From Mesostigma viride (lineage: Eukaryota > Streptophyta > Mesostigmatophyceae > Mesostigmatales > Mesostigmataceae): 60,767 nt of DNA. Where the stretch lies: assembly GCA_009746045.1 (NCBI GenBank), contig RPFO01000661.1:1-60767 (forward strand), given 5' to 3'. Positions 20,601 through 33,220 of the stretch are shown here, in pieces (position 1 is the first letter of the stretch; every line of letters starts with the position of its first letter). Made by a program: the position numbers and the translations under genes. Under the pieces are notes generated by a model. That model saw only the letters and a list, made by a program, of their open reading frames with translations, did no database searches and was not told the origin of the DNA.

Positions 20601-21841
20601 AGCGCGCCGTTGTCTCACGGTAGTGAGACAACGGGTAGTTGCCAGAGCCATGTGCAGGACTGCCACACCACACCGACTTTCCGGCCTACTCCAGTTTCTA
20701 TCTCTCTCAGTTCCCTACCCGCAAGCGTTTGTGCTCATGTGTGGCGCGCCGGGTTGGGTCAGACGTCTGAAACGTCGGAAACTCAGGGGGGGAAACCGAC
20801 GTCGGAAACTCAGGGGGAGAATCCGACGGCTAGCCGACGGCCAGGGTGGAACCTTGCCAGTGTCAGGTGGCGTGTCGACTGTACCCTAGTATCGACAAAT
20901 GAGGCAATGACCGACCCGATTCTATTAAGTGAAATCCGACGGCTAGCCGACGGCCAGGGTGGAACCTTGCCAGTGTCAGGTGGCGTGTCGATTGTGCCCT
21001 ATGAGTATCGACAAATGAGGCAATGACCGACCCAATTCTATTAAGTGAGACAACTATGGGCGGTTCTTGGATGCATAGTCCGCAGTCGGTCTGACTGACT
21101 GAAGTGAGTGAAGTCCTGACTGGACGCATAGTATGGTTCAGTTCTTATACGGTCCAGTTCTTATACAGTACGGCGCCCGTCATCAGCCATTACACTGTAT
21201 ACTGTAGCTCCACAGGCCCACGCGGCCGCGTCGCCGTTGGCGGCGTCTGGACGCGTCGGAAACTCGAGGCCGCGAAACGGCGTCAGTGGACGCGTCGGAA
21301 ACTCAGGAGGGTGCCGTCTGACCCAACACGGGACTGGCGCGCATCGCCGCCCAGCCCGACACCAAGTCGGACCTCCGTCTCAGCGCCAGCTATGCATCCG
21401 ACCCAGCGTCTAATTCTGCTGCTTGGAGACTTAACGCCTGGCGGCACCTCATCTGCTCACCAAGCGGATCACACACCCAGTAGACGGTCCCTTCTGAAGA
21501 CCGCCAACCCCGACTATTTACCCCGACTAAATTCCTGGCGCGGCGCGTTTTGGGGAAATTAGTCGGACCACGACTAATCTACTACCCCGACTATTTTCGC
21601 GTTAGTCGGAAAATAGTCGGGGTGGATTAGTCGGGGTCCGACTCGAATTTCGTCGGGGTACGTGCGCCTCGGGAGTTAAAGAAACTGTGGCTGAACTGTG
21701 GTTCAGCCTGCACTGATTAACCCATAGTCCGTAAACAGTATCGAATTCGATACTGTTTGGGTTCCCGCCAGAAACGGCGCCGCGCCGGTAGCGCCGCGCC
21801 ACTTCTGACGGAGGACACGTGTCCGGTGGGTCCGGAGACAC
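20601..21841. other. Intergenic with tandem duplication and hairpin
   Basis: The stretch starts with the LINE-target satellite unit. A tandem duplication of about 115 bp spans about 20821-21050; both units start ATCCGACGGCTAGCCGACGG. At about 21545-21640 there is an inverted repeat built from ACCCCGACTATTTTC and GAAAATAGTCGGGGT. A 26-bp palindrome centred on CGAATTCG lies near 21745. No gene was recognised. Confidence 0.6.
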
Positions 21842-22143
21842 TTAGGGCTAACTCACACGGGTCGCGATCCGTAGTTCGTGAGCACTCTTGTCATGCGTGG
21901 CAGGAATCTTCTCACGGCGTCGGCAGATAGTGCCGGAAAACGGGCATGGTTCGCGACCCGACTTTGTGGTTCGCGGGAAATCGTGTCGCGACCCATGTTC
22001 GCCAGCGAAAAGTCCACGTGTCCGTGAATCGAACTCAAAAGTCCAACCGTGGTCAAAACTCAGAACTCAAAACTCAGAAGTCCGGCAAAGACGAGGTTCG
22101 GCAGGTATTGAAGCCGTGTGATAGATACATATAATAAAATATT

Positions 22144-23994
22144 ATGGCGTCTAGGAACTGCCATGGCGGCATGTCAGTGTGCCTAAACGCTTCGGATGTG
22201 CGATCCCGAAGTGGAACACTTGGTCAGCAGCGGCAGGCCTTGGGCATTGTCCTTCGAGCTGGCCAGGCGAGGCATGTAAAGTGCCGAGGGCTGGGTTGCT
22301 TAAATGTTTGTCACACGGTGTGCAAGGGTATCGTCGGGATAGCGCAGGGTACGTCCTGGTTCTGCGGCCATGGATGCATGCCGCTGCTGAGCAGGCCGTC
22401 GAGCAGCAATGCCCTGAACGGGGAGGCTTGTGGTAGGGAAACCGGCAGTTGGGCTGGTATCACGCCTCGCTTGCCCGGCGGCGTGGAGGACGCCTCTGAA
22501 GAGGTGTCCTCCGTCGGTAACGAAGGCACTAGAAGCTCTTTGATTACACTAGCAAGTGGGGAAGGCGAGGGAGGTTCGGCGCAGGGTAACAAGAAAGGTA
22601 GAAAGCAGGCCGCCAAGGAGGGCACGCGCTGTTCCGATATGAAGGTAGACCTGCTTCTTCACCTGGACGCAATCGAGACAATCACCCAGGATTTTGACGG
22701 GTTTAAGGACGGTCAATACGCGGCCATGCTGTCAAAGCTGCCCGAGAATGCACTGGAGGTAAGGGCCAGCGGTAACCATGCAGCTGCTCCTACGCATTTC
22801 AGTTTCCCCCCGACACTAACATTGTTGTTTTTTCAACGCTATCCATTTCGTAAAGGCCGTAGAGATGCTTGCAAGTGTACCGTTTTGTCCTTTTTTTTTT
22901 TTAAGGTTAGCCTTTATCTAGCTTGCTTTCTCTTAAAATATTGTGCATCTTTGAAACTCGTCTTGTCTTATACTGCATTATTACCGTTTCCTTGCTTGTT
23001 GATTTTCTGGTTTTCTATTGTTGTTGTGGTTGATTCTTTGCAGCTGTGGGGTTTCAACAGTCTTGATATTGACAACGTGAGGTTGTTCAACAACAGCGGC
23101 GCTGCTCTCATTAAGAGCGCAATCAAGTCGGTCAACAAGAAGTTTGAGGCTCTTTCTACGTCAAACCCAGGTAAGTATGAGCCTTGGACGTATGAGGCAG
23201 CAAGGTCCCAGATTACCCGCTTGCGTGCTGTATTCAAGACATATCTGCACTCGCTGCATGGCGAGAAGCCCACTGGCTCTGCAGCCGATCTGGACAAGGA
23301 CAAGGTGACTGAGGCCACTGCAAGGCAGCTCGCGGAGGTTGCGATTGGAGGCGATGTATTCGCTGCCTTGCAACAGTACGAGCGGAAGCGCACGCCTGCA
23401 CATGGGAAGAACAAAGCAGCTGAGATCGGCGTCTCGCACCACAAGTTCCCAAGTCTCCCCGGCCGCTGGACTAGAGATTTTCGCACGCTAGACGGTGGGT
23501 CATGGGATGTCTTGTGCATTTCTGCCCCTTCCACATAATGGTGAATGGGACAACGATCTCTGTCACTACTGTCTGACCGAGCCATTGCTCTTTTCGTGCT
23601 GCCTTGTGTTTTGTGCGGTTCTTTTCCAGATCCAGGCCAGGCGCCCGAGGGCGCGGCAGCGGGCGTGCCGGTGGACCTGACAGCTGACGCGGACGCGGAC
23701 GCGGACGCGGACACGGATGGCATGGAACCTCCCGACTGCGATATCTCAACGGGGAATGTCGCCCCCCCCTCAGCCCCTGAAGGTTTCGTGTCAAAGCGGC
23801 CGCGAGTGGCGCGCAATGAACGTGCAAAACAGGTGCTACACGGATACATGAGCGCGTTTCAACAAAGCGCCCAGGAACGCCATGAGGAAGCTCAGAAGCG
23901 CCAGGCCGAGCTTCTCGCGGCTATCAGAGATGACCGGGTCAAGGCGGCAGATTCATTTCGGCAGACTCTTCTTGATTTGGCAGCCCAGAGGTAG
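22144..23994 (+). CDS. Harbinger Myb/SANT-like protein, 3 exons
   Basis: Three exons joined by GT-AG introns give one frame of 476 codons: 22144-22758, 23044-23494 and 23630-23994. Exon 1 ends in phase 0. Exon 2 ends in phase 1, and the split codon reads Asp across the junction. Introns have T-rich 3' ends (TTCTTTGCAG, GTTCTTTTCCAG). The N-terminus is Cys-rich, with a possible zinc-binding cluster at about residues 45-80. The middle has a three-helix Myb/SANT-like pattern with W, F and K residues (LWGFNSLD to RLRAVFKTYL). A repeated Ala-Asp acidic run and a C-terminal helix rich in Q, E and R follow (SAFQQSAQERHEEAQKRQ). Harbinger accessory proteins of this type carry the transposase to the nucleus and to the ends; that role is inferred from context. 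Intron 1 contains no in-frame stop, so its removal is a prediction. Confidence 0.75.
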
Positions 23995-25165
23995 CGACAT
24001 GAAACGCGGCTAGCGATGCTTAGAGTTTCGGAGTCCATGAGTGCGCGTTACAGTCGCGAGGAGGTCAAGGACTTCCTGATTTCCGTTCTGGGTAAGTTCC
24101 AAGCACCATTTTTTTTTTTCCCCTTGCCATTTATCGAAAGTGGCACATGCTTCCCGGGCCGTTTCTGACTTGACCCGGCCTGCCTGATAATAATAACATG
24201 CCGAGTTATTCTCCCCCCCCCCTCCCCTCCCCCCCCCCCCCCCCCTTCCTCCCTGCCTCGCTCACACTATGCGTGCGTGACGTTCATTCTCAGGGGAGGG
24301 GACGGTTGCATCAGCGACTGCCGCATGGCCACCTGCCGGCCCGCAATCGGCGGGTCCATCAGCGGGGCCATCTGCCGGGACGCACACGGCGGGGCCATCA
24401 GCGGGGGCGCCTGCCGGCCCGCACTCAACGGGGCTTTAATATGCTGCACAATGGGCGGGGCCATCTGCCGGGCGGCACGGTACGGGGTGGCCTTACGCCG
24501 GCCATTAGGTGGGGGCCCTTGCGGGGCAGTCACCAAGCCAGTTTTACGCACGGCCCTTGAGTGGACCATAAGGCCACAACCCAAGACGCCCGCAGAGGGT
24601 GCTAAGGAACTGAGCGTTGTCCTTTGCGCAGGCTTGGTACAAGTGAGACAACCATGTTTGCTGTGTATGTGAGATGGCTGAGGTTGGATGATGGCATGCA
24701 CGCACATGTTTATTAAAGATGCCATGATAGTGTGTTGTGTGAGATTACCAAGGTTCAGGATGCACTGCATGCCGAAGCGTGTTTATTGACAATGTCACAA
24801 TCATTGGCATGGTAGTGTAGCTTGCCTCGCAGTTATTATTATTATGATGATGATGTTTATTATTAAGTTCGTTTCCGGGGCTGCGTGACTAACTAGTTGT
24901 CTCCCTTAAGCTAGTTTTTCTTCACACTCGAGTTCGATCCCATTAAAATGACAGAGACAACTAATCAATTATTTCACTACACCAGCCTACTATATATATG
25001 TGAACATTGTTATATGAAGTGAGATTATATTTGAACATTGTTATGTTGATGGACATCTTATACTAGTTAATTAAGATCATACCTCCTTGATACCTCAGTC
25101 CGGGCAGGATATGTAACACATATCCCTGAGAAGGGGCATGGTTTTTAATACATTCTAGGCGACAC

Positions 25166-26610
25166 TTAGCCTGCAGGTGGTGGGTGTAAACTGCCACGTA
25201 CTCGGGGTGCACAACTGAGGTGCACCTGGACCTTGGCTAGCTTGTCGCGCTTGCGGTGCCCCGCTTGGGTGCCACTGCGGCCATCGGCGGGCATGTAGTT
25301 GGGAGGTGTGATGATCATGGCTTGCCTTCGCATGGTAGAAAAATCCGCATCCCTCACGTACCCGAAGGTGTTGCTGCTGTCTACCCTGCGGAGGAAGTTA
25401 TAGAGGGCACAACACAGCTGGATAATATCCTCCAGGAACTCGGGCTCGTTGATCGTGCCAACAACAAGCACGGCAAACATAGCCTTCAAAATGCCAAAGG
25501 CTTGCTCTATGACGCGCCGAGTGCGCACGATGCAAAAATTAAATGCCTCTTGAATGCTCCCGGGTGCCGGGTTGGGATACGGCTTCATGGCGATGGTGCT
25601 GATCGCAAAAGCGGCATCAAATACTATATACCCGCTAATACCCCCCTGGCTAGTTCGCACTTGGAGCTTCCCGAGATGGTCGGGCTCCTCCACCATGGCC
25701 TTGAAAAAGCTATCGTTCCACACCCGTGCATCCCCCCACCCCCCGGGTTTGCCGCATGTATCCATGTAAACTGGCCATCGGCGTCACACATCGCCAGGAG
25801 AAGCAACGCATGCCTCTTCTTGTAGCAGAAAAACGTGTCCGCCTGAAGGTGGGGTGGTAGGTGGTGCTTGCATGGCTTCTTCATGGGAATGAATGTGCCA
25901 TCCCCCGCGGCCACACAGCCGGGCATGCCACGGAGCCCTATAAAACCATCCTCTCGCTTGATGAGCCCTTCCACACTTGCATCCCAGAAGATTTCTCCCT
26001 GCGGCGCGTAGTCGTGCCCGTTGCCCTGAATGAGGAGGTCCTTGAGGGCACAAATGGTTTCCCGGAGGATGCCGTGTCTCGTGCCATTCTTAGAAAGGGT
26101 ATTGGACGCGACACCAAACGCCATTTCCAAGTCGTGTAGCCTGCAGCCTGTCTTGAGAAAGTGGAGGGTTGCCATGAGCCGGGTATGTGCCGGGATTAGA
26201 TCATCTCGACTGTTCGTGACGTCGGGCGCGATCCGTGGCCCTACTTTGGAAAGAAGGTACTCGAACGCGCCGCAGGTCATGCCACAAGTTTTCATCATCT
26301 GACCATTGGCTAGGTCGGGCATCCTTGCGCTAAGGCTTTGCATCCAGCCCACGAAGTTCGCAGTTCGGGGAAGCTTCCACAGCAGCCGAGGAAGATGGCT
26401 GTCCAGCCGTGCGAGGGCTACGGCGGATCTCGAGCTCAATTTTTGGGCAAGCTCGTCTTCCACATGTGCAAGCTCAAGCATTGTATCGACATGGCTGAGC
26501 AGCAAAGGAGTAACGCCATCGTCAAAAATCAGATCCTCAGAAATTGAACCGCAGGCCTCGCCGGCACGCATGTTAAGAAGGTCATCATCGCCGAATATCT
26601 TTGAGTGCAC
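25166..26610 (-). pseudogene. PIF/Harbinger DDE transposase, frameshifted
   Basis: The frame starting at 26610 matches DDE_Tnp_4-type nucleases. It has a helical N-terminal region, then VAAGDGTFIPM, which carries the first catalytic Asp, and FFCYKKRHALLLLAMCDADG. Near 25745 the frame slips in a run of Gs. The continuation in the next frame (25166-25765) contains GGWGDARVWNDS, the typical second-Asp motif, and RRVIEQAFGILKAMF with the catalytic Glu. All three catalytic residues are therefore present, but in two frames. A one-base difference in the G tract would join them. The last 30 residues are basic. Confidence 0.88.
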
Positions 26611-27183
26611 TTCGCACGGCGACCTCCACTACGGCTTGCATAATAACTGACGGCAGTCCACAAAAAGGAAAAAGCGTGGAAAAGCGTCGCCAATGGCTTG
26701 TCAGAACTGTCACTGAAATCAGATTGAGACTCGGGTGCGCACCGGGCGAACTCTATCTATCAGCTAACGCATTAAATATTAGACGTCGTGCCACTGCGGC
26801 CTAGCACACAGAATATGGCGTCGTTCGATACGATTTCAGCGACCCTGCATTGAAAAAGACATACCCACGGATTCGCCGATTTCTGCTCTCTTTATCCAAC
26901 CCACTCTGAAAAATTTTGGGCTTACTATGCGATTGCCAGCGTTCCCCACACCACCACGCCTGTCGCTCCCAAGTCGCGCACCTACCGATGGTAAAATTTC
27001 GAGGCGAGCGGAATTATCCGTAGCTGTGCTCTGTCCGAAGTCCGCGACCCGCCGTGTGAATGCGACCCGGTTCGTCAACCAATTTCTGTTCCACGTGGCA
27101 GAAAGGTCGATGCCACTCGGCAAAGCGGTTCGCGAACCATACCGTACGAACCACGGATCGCGACCCGTGTGAGTTAGCCCTTA

Positions 27184-28405
27184 GGGACGAAGGTGGTGCA
27201 TAGGTTTGGTAGGTATATTCGCCATAGCCTGGTTATTACAACGTGAATTGAGAATGTATCACGTGACTTTGGCGGGAAATTTTCACTCGCGCGCGCGCGT
27301 ATCGAGATATGGCTGCCAACGTGCCGTTATCACGGAAATTTTTGCGTCTCGCGGCCTGAGACGGTTCAGAATGTCGCTCAGAATGACGATGCGTGTTTTT
27401 CGTAGGTCAGGCATGGCCAGATTGGTAGGACTGGGAAAATACAGGTAGGAAAATACTGCCTTCTTGGTCGTCAGTGCCATATGAGTTATAGCTTACCATA
27501 TTTCGATTTTCTCTGTATGGCCGAGCAGTCTGCGCCAGCCCGAGCATCCAGGTTTGGTACGGGACATCTGCTGCAAGGTTTGCTGGGATTGCGGACGCGT
27601 TTGTAGGTCATATTTGCACGGAATATCAACGTAGTAACCATAGCGGATGCATGAATGATGCGGCTATGGCGGCCTATGCCTGTAGCGCACTAGTATGTGT
27701 GAGATCTGAGGGTGCCGGCCAGCAGAATCCGGGCGGGACGTGAATGAGCCAGGTACGGCAACGTGTTTGCATGTTGTTTGGCGCGGAATATGCCTGCCAT
27801 GCATTATAGTGGACGAGTTTATTGGTGCAGCACTTAGCAAGCTTCCATGCCTGCTGTAAAGAGTGGTATCAGCCCTGTGAGTGCTCAGTTTATGGCATTT
27901 CCTTAGAGTATACCACCCCGTTAGTTTAGGTAGGCAACCCGTTTGCATTCCAGCACTTTTGCCAGTCTTTTGTAGCTTGTTATAATGCATTGCTGTGTTG
28001 CATGTCATAGATGGCTGTCTACGCGCGCGTAACCCACACACGTATATGAGCGTGGTGCCATGTGCAAAACTCAATTCTGAGTGGCCCCCCCTGGTATGGG
28101 GATGCCTGAACTACCTAATAAAATTATCCAACCTTGACATTGGTGTTTACAACCCTCCCCTAAAAAAAAGGGGGGGGTTCCATGGTGTGATGCATGAAAA
28201 TGTTCGTCTTTTGTCCAACTTTGACTGAGAATATCATGCAACCCACTTACGGGACTCAAGATATTGTTGCATATTCTGAAAGCCCTTGAAGTGTAGATAT
28301 TCCTGGCATCTTGGTTGAGGGTATTTGGAGTAGCGGTCTGGGAGTTATGATTTTTTTCATTTTAGGGGGTATGGAAGTGCCAAAAATGGCTCTACGGACT
28401 ATGGG
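27184..28405. other. Intergenic, no gene recognised
   Basis: A CG/CA dinucleotide run (about 27288-27300) and an A8-G8 homopolymer pair (about 28161-28176) are the only notable features. No gene was recognised. The final bases CGGACTATGGG before the Copia LTR are shared with position 21720-21732 on the opposite strand. Confidence 0.4.
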
Positions 28406-28409
28406 TTAA

Positions 28410-28983
28410 TATCTACAGAGGAAGTAGTTATATTAATCAATAGGTTTACGTTGCTGGTTATGGCTACCAGCACAGAACGCACGAGGCACGTGAGAACCGT
28501 CGCCGAAGGTGCGAGGACACAGGTGCAGGGAAAGTGGTGCTACCAAGTGGCAGCGCCTGCTCGTTATATACTAATTGTGACGCAGTCACATCCAGATGAC
28601 TGATAGGACAGATCATCTCACAATATTGCTGTCCTTCACTCTGGACCAGCAGATCTCGACACGTTATCCATAAATAGTCACATCAGTGTCCTGTCGCACA
28701 AGTCCTGTCACTATTTGTTACGTCTAATCAATAGCATTGAATAGACCGCAGTGTCGGAGACTAAATGTCCTATCGTACACTGTGACAAGACGTCGTATGC
28801 CACGCGTCACTTGAAGAACCACCGTAGAATCACTGAATCCAAGTAGAATGTAGTAGAACAGTATCTTGCTCATATCTCGAGCAATACTCATCAGAATGAA
28901 CCCGTTTCTGGATTGTAGTAACCGGAAGTAGAATCTCTACAAGCCAAGTAGCTTAGTAGAATAATATTGCTTGCCAGGCAATA
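28410..28983 (-). repeat. 3' LTR of the Copia-like element
   Basis: This copy is adjacent to the polypurine tract, hence the 3' LTR in minus-strand orientation. It differs from the other LTR at one position seen (GACACGTT versus GACTCGTT). A TATATAA box lies about 160 bp from its end. It lacks the usual TG...CA termini. Confidence 0.75.
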
Positions 28984-29765
28984 TTAACTCCAGCCCTTTC
29001 TTCTCTTTTAGAGCTTGGACGTAACAGCCATATTAACTCCAGCCCTTTCTTTCTTTTAGAGCTGTTAGGCTTGGCAACACATATATAGAAACAACATGCA
29101 TAGCACTTGACATCCCTCCCAGCTCTCTGTAGTCTCTGCTCGGGATTAATCAAGCACCAGATCACAACACATCTCAGCCATGACGAATTACAATGAATTC
29201 CCTATCCACTGGAAGTAGAAAGCCAAGTGTTTGGAATAGCAGCTTGTGGCTAACCAGAATAATGACCAAAATGGAATCATCACCATAATGGCTCCTGATT
29301 GGAACCCCACAAGTTACCCACAAGACCTTATCAGGTAGACATTGATAGTTATCAGAACTGGCGCCCACCATGGACTGAGAAATAGCACATCACAAAATAT
29401 ATTAAGCACATGACAAACTACCTTCCTCTGTCTGGGACAAAACTAGGGGGACCTGTCGCCACCTCACCAGCAAGGTTGATGGGCCAGCCAATCCGGGAAA
29501 ATCCGCCTAAGCAGCCCCAGGGAATCGAACCCTGCCCTATAAAATCCCTTTGGTTGAGACAAACCTCAAACTGAGGACAAACCCCCAACCAACATCATGC
29601 TCCATGACTGAGCATTACATAGAATACAGTATTATACACATATGTACACAGAGCATTACTGCCCTCAGAGCATCACAGCTCTCAGCATAACAGAGCCCAG
29701 CTCTATGTTAGCTCTTCTCACCCAATCAGTCACCAAACTCAAAGCTCCAACTGGAATTGCTCAAC

Positions 29766-30779
29766 TCACACAGAGGAGCTCATCAGCTTGTAAAGAAGCT
29801 TATATTGCTCAGCAGACTTGTGAGGCAACTTGGTCAAGGCATCAGCAGGATTCTCAGAACCTGGAAGATGTTGAATATCCACCAGACCTGCCAACTCCTT
29901 CAACAGGAGATAATCCAGATCTCTGCTTCTGGCCAACTGCTTGTGCACAAACTGGACCATGCCCATGTTATCTGAAAGGATCAAGGTTTCCAGCTGAAGA
30001 GTATGAGGAGTCACTGAAGCCATAGCTAGCAACAGCTCCTTGATGTACAAACTGGACTGAATCCCTTCACAAATGGCTCTGCACTCAGAGACATCTGAAC
30101 TCACAGCAACCCTTCTTTGAAGACGACTGTACCAGGCCACAAGACTAGGCCTATGTTGCTGAAGCACAAACAAGCCAGCTGACCTGCCTCTGACCTTAGA
30201 AACTTGCCTGCTATCCATGGAGCTATCAACATAGATATCCAAGGAAAATGGCAAAGACAAATCAATCCCAGCTAAAGTAATACCAGGAGACTTGTTAACA
30301 TGTGCAATAATCTGGGAAGGCTCCTCCAGGATTAGCACATCATCAGGGGATCTGCTATGGACCATCATGTCAGGCCCACAAATGCTGCCATACCAGGCCA
30401 ACTTGCCTTTCAGCTCAGGTGCAATGGATGACGTCATGACCTCTGGAACAGATTGAAGAATGGTACTCTTGTAGTCATTGCCCGCCTGCAGCTTAATCAG
30501 CCACTGACTCCCCTCCTGAACCAATGTAGCCTGCATTCCACAGAACGTGACAGCCTCTCCAGGCTTCTGCCACAATTCTTTTCCCAAAGGAAATGCATCA
30601 TTAATGATGGGCACAAACTGACTCAACCACTTAGTGGGAGCAATCAAGTGCAAGTCATCACCATGCAGGCTAGCATACACAGGTAAATCATGCCACCTAC
30701 CCAGCAATAAACATGGGTCCACAGATGACACCTTCAACCCACAGTGTTTAGTCAAGAAGTCTTCCAGGTAAGCCTCCAA
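29766..30779 (-). pseudogene. Copia pol, RT C-terminus and RNase H
   Basis: This frame continues the RT of the larger pol frame after a one-base slip near 30770-30790. It holds YASLHGDD, a variant of the YxDD catalytic box. The RNase H domain follows with DIYVDSSMDS (first Asp), SSDVSECRAICEG (Glu), SDNMGMVQ (Asp) and PGSENPADALTK, the standard Copia RNase H ending. The stop is followed by about 780 bp of non-coding sequence before the 3' LTR. That stretch includes a tRNA T-arm-like GGTTCGATTCC at about 29520. Confidence 0.85.
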
Positions 30780-33220
30780 ATGATGGGACTGGACCTGAGA
30801 CCTTCTAGACCCTTCAGAATCAGCAGGTAGCTAGACTGGAGCTCTGCCTGCCAGGCTACAGGAACTGGCACATGAAATGGAGTTTCACAATGCCACACCT
30901 GCTGAGCCACACTGGGATCACCCTTCAGAAATGCTCTCTTGAAATCTAGCAGAACTGAAGACATATCAGCACCCTGGTTCAGCATACCGACATACAGGCA
31001 CAATAAAATACGCCATGTATCATGTAGCATCCCAGGTGTATACAACTCCTCGCCCAGAAGATCCCCAGTACCACGGTATTCATTAAGAACTGGACGCACA
31101 TGGGGAACAGACACCCCCTCCACCTCCTTCCGCTTGATGACGAATCTGAGCTTCAACCGTGTACTGTATGGGGGAACTTCATTCACAGGCTGACAGCAGT
31201 CAAACTGCAACCACTCCTCTAGAGCCTTGGCAAATGCTAGCCTCCAGGCCTCAAACATTAGAGGAGAACTCATTTCCTGGACAAGCTGATCATAGCTAAG
31301 AGGAGAATGAGCAGCCAGTGATCTCTTAGTAATACCAATACTGCTAGGGTGAAGAGCAGCTGGCATCACAAGACTGGAAGCCACAGGAATCTGATTCTCA
31401 GGCCACTGCACATTCTTGATCGCTTTCACAGAATTAAATACACTGGCAAGGGAGGTTTTAAAATTGACCAAGGGTATGCTACCCCAGCCAAACTTTCTCA
31501 GCTTATCAGATGCCACAACAATTCTAGGAGAGCTCAGAAAATTTTGACCCAAGATGATAGGGCCATCATAATCTTCAAGCACAAGAAATGTGACATTCTC
31601 ACCCATGAAGGGTACCAGCACCTCTCCCAATACCATAATGTGTGTCCTGCCACTAAAGTCAGACACCCAAGCACAACTAGGCGAAAGCACCTGCCGTTGA
31701 CCTGTATGTTGAGATCCCATAACAGAAACCTCAGCATTGGTATCTACCTCTAGGACAGCATCCTCGGACTCCTCCAACTGGCTGAGCTTGGACACCCGAG
31801 GTCCTTGCTTGGCTTTTTGCATAGCCAGCACCACATCTTTCAGGCCCACACCTCTATGCTTAGTGAGGCTAGAGGGGACCACATCTGCCTGTCCTAAGGA
31901 TGGAAAGTTAACCGATCCAGGGGTCTGGCCAGGACTTACCCGGGGATTACTTCCAGCTTGAACGTGATGATCAGGGATGACGTCATGACCAACTGGCAAG
32001 GTTGTCACATCAGGAGCTACTGCCTCTGCTTCAGCACCCCTTAGACGTACATATGACCACGACAGACGGTGCACATTCTGGGGAGGATCCTCCATCTTCA
32101 CCCAGCACTTGTGCCCAGCTAGTTCCACCCTGGTCACTACTCCAGGGTGCCAGCTACCACGCTTGCCTGCAAGCTTGGGCTCTTTCCACACAATTACCCT
32201 CTGGCCAACAACAGGTTTCAGAACACTCCAGCCCTTGTCTTTCTGCCTCAACTTGGCAAACTTGAACATAAGGCTATCTTTCCAGGCTTGCTCAACCTCA
32301 GTAGGGAGCTCCCGAAGATGCAATGATAATGGAGTCACAGGGACCTCTCCAACATACATGGATGCCCTGACATTCAATCTGTCCTCAACTGACCTTAACC
32401 AGGCCGTCTTGATAATAGCTGGAACCAATCTTGGAATCTTCTTCTCCGTCAGCAGAATAGTCTTGAGTTCTCTGATTGTCCTCTCCACCACGCCTTGACT
32501 GCCATGGGACTCCCTGTGTACAACAAATAACTCAGGGAGGTCTTCATTCCCCATGCAGCACTCAAATTCTAAATCACACTGCAGCTGGATCACTGGTTTC
32601 ATTCTGGATCTGATAGCCTGGAGCCCAGCCACCAAACATGGCTTAGACTTGTCTTGCAACAGCTCCAGCACCTTGTACTTGGTATATCTGTCAACACCAA
32701 CCAACAAAATCAGTTTCCTGATTTCTTGGATATCACATTGTACATATCCAGGCTGCAACACAGGTTGTCTGACATGAGACTTCTTAGGCTTGGGAGCAAC
32801 CAGCCTACAGGAACAAGCCTCAGCAACCTGTTTTACTGCATTAAACAAAGATGTCCCTCCCAGCCTCCTTGCAAACTGGAGTGCCTGGGCAGCATGACCA
32901 AACATGTGATGCAATCTCAATGCAATGTTTGACACAAGAGACATTTTATTAAATACAGGTGAGGTGCTTGGAACAGCACGCTCACTTACAACCATGCTCC
33001 CCATTGCATCATTCAGGCCATCAGCCTCACCCTCCTCCTCTAGAGGAGCCTCCTGCCCTAAGACAGGACTTCCACCCTCCAACATTGAAGGAGTACGCAA
33101 ACTACCTCCAAGAGCCTTGTGGGAATGTTGTTGCCTTGTGGTAACTGCTTTCACCATGGTGACGTGGGAAGACCCAGTCACTACCCCATTGTGTTCTTCC
33201 TCCATGGATGCACTCTCAAC
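30752..33220 (-). pseudogene. Copia pol: integrase, protease-like, RT
   Basis: The frame is open from the foldback insertion leftward. The order is a GAG-pre-integrase-like LHHMFGHA, then an integrase core with VQCDIQ, LQCDLEFE and SQGVVERTIREL (D, D, E). A chromatin-binding-type segment follows, and then a segment with EVDTNAEVSVMG and DGPIILGQNFL, which looks like a retropepsin with DTN in place of DTG. RT follows with LKLRFVIKRK and DMSSVLLDFKRAFLKGDP (motif A). In Copia the protease normally precedes the integrase, so this order is unusual if the protease call is right. The N-terminal 29 codons of the open frame come from the foldback insert. The frame shifts near 30770, so the gene is split at both ends. 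Confidence 0.8.

Larger units (their letters stand above)
21845..27180. mobile_element. PIF/Harbinger DNA transposon, two genes
   Basis: The 5336-bp element is bounded by the 3-bp target duplication TTA (21842-21844 and 27181-27183), typical of PIF/Harbinger. The terminal inverted repeats are about 34 bp, beginning GGGCTAACTCACACGGGTCG on both ends, with one mismatch. It carries the two genes expected of the superfamily in convergent orientation: a Myb/SANT-like accessory gene on the plus strand and a DDE transposase on the minus strand. The transposase frame has one slip in a G run, so the copy may be inactive or the assembly may be wrong there. Confidence 0.93.

Noticed and set aside
29505-29540. 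Second tRNA-like T arm in the Copia 3' region
   Set aside because: A B-box-like string alone; the upstream sequence does not fold into a tRNA.
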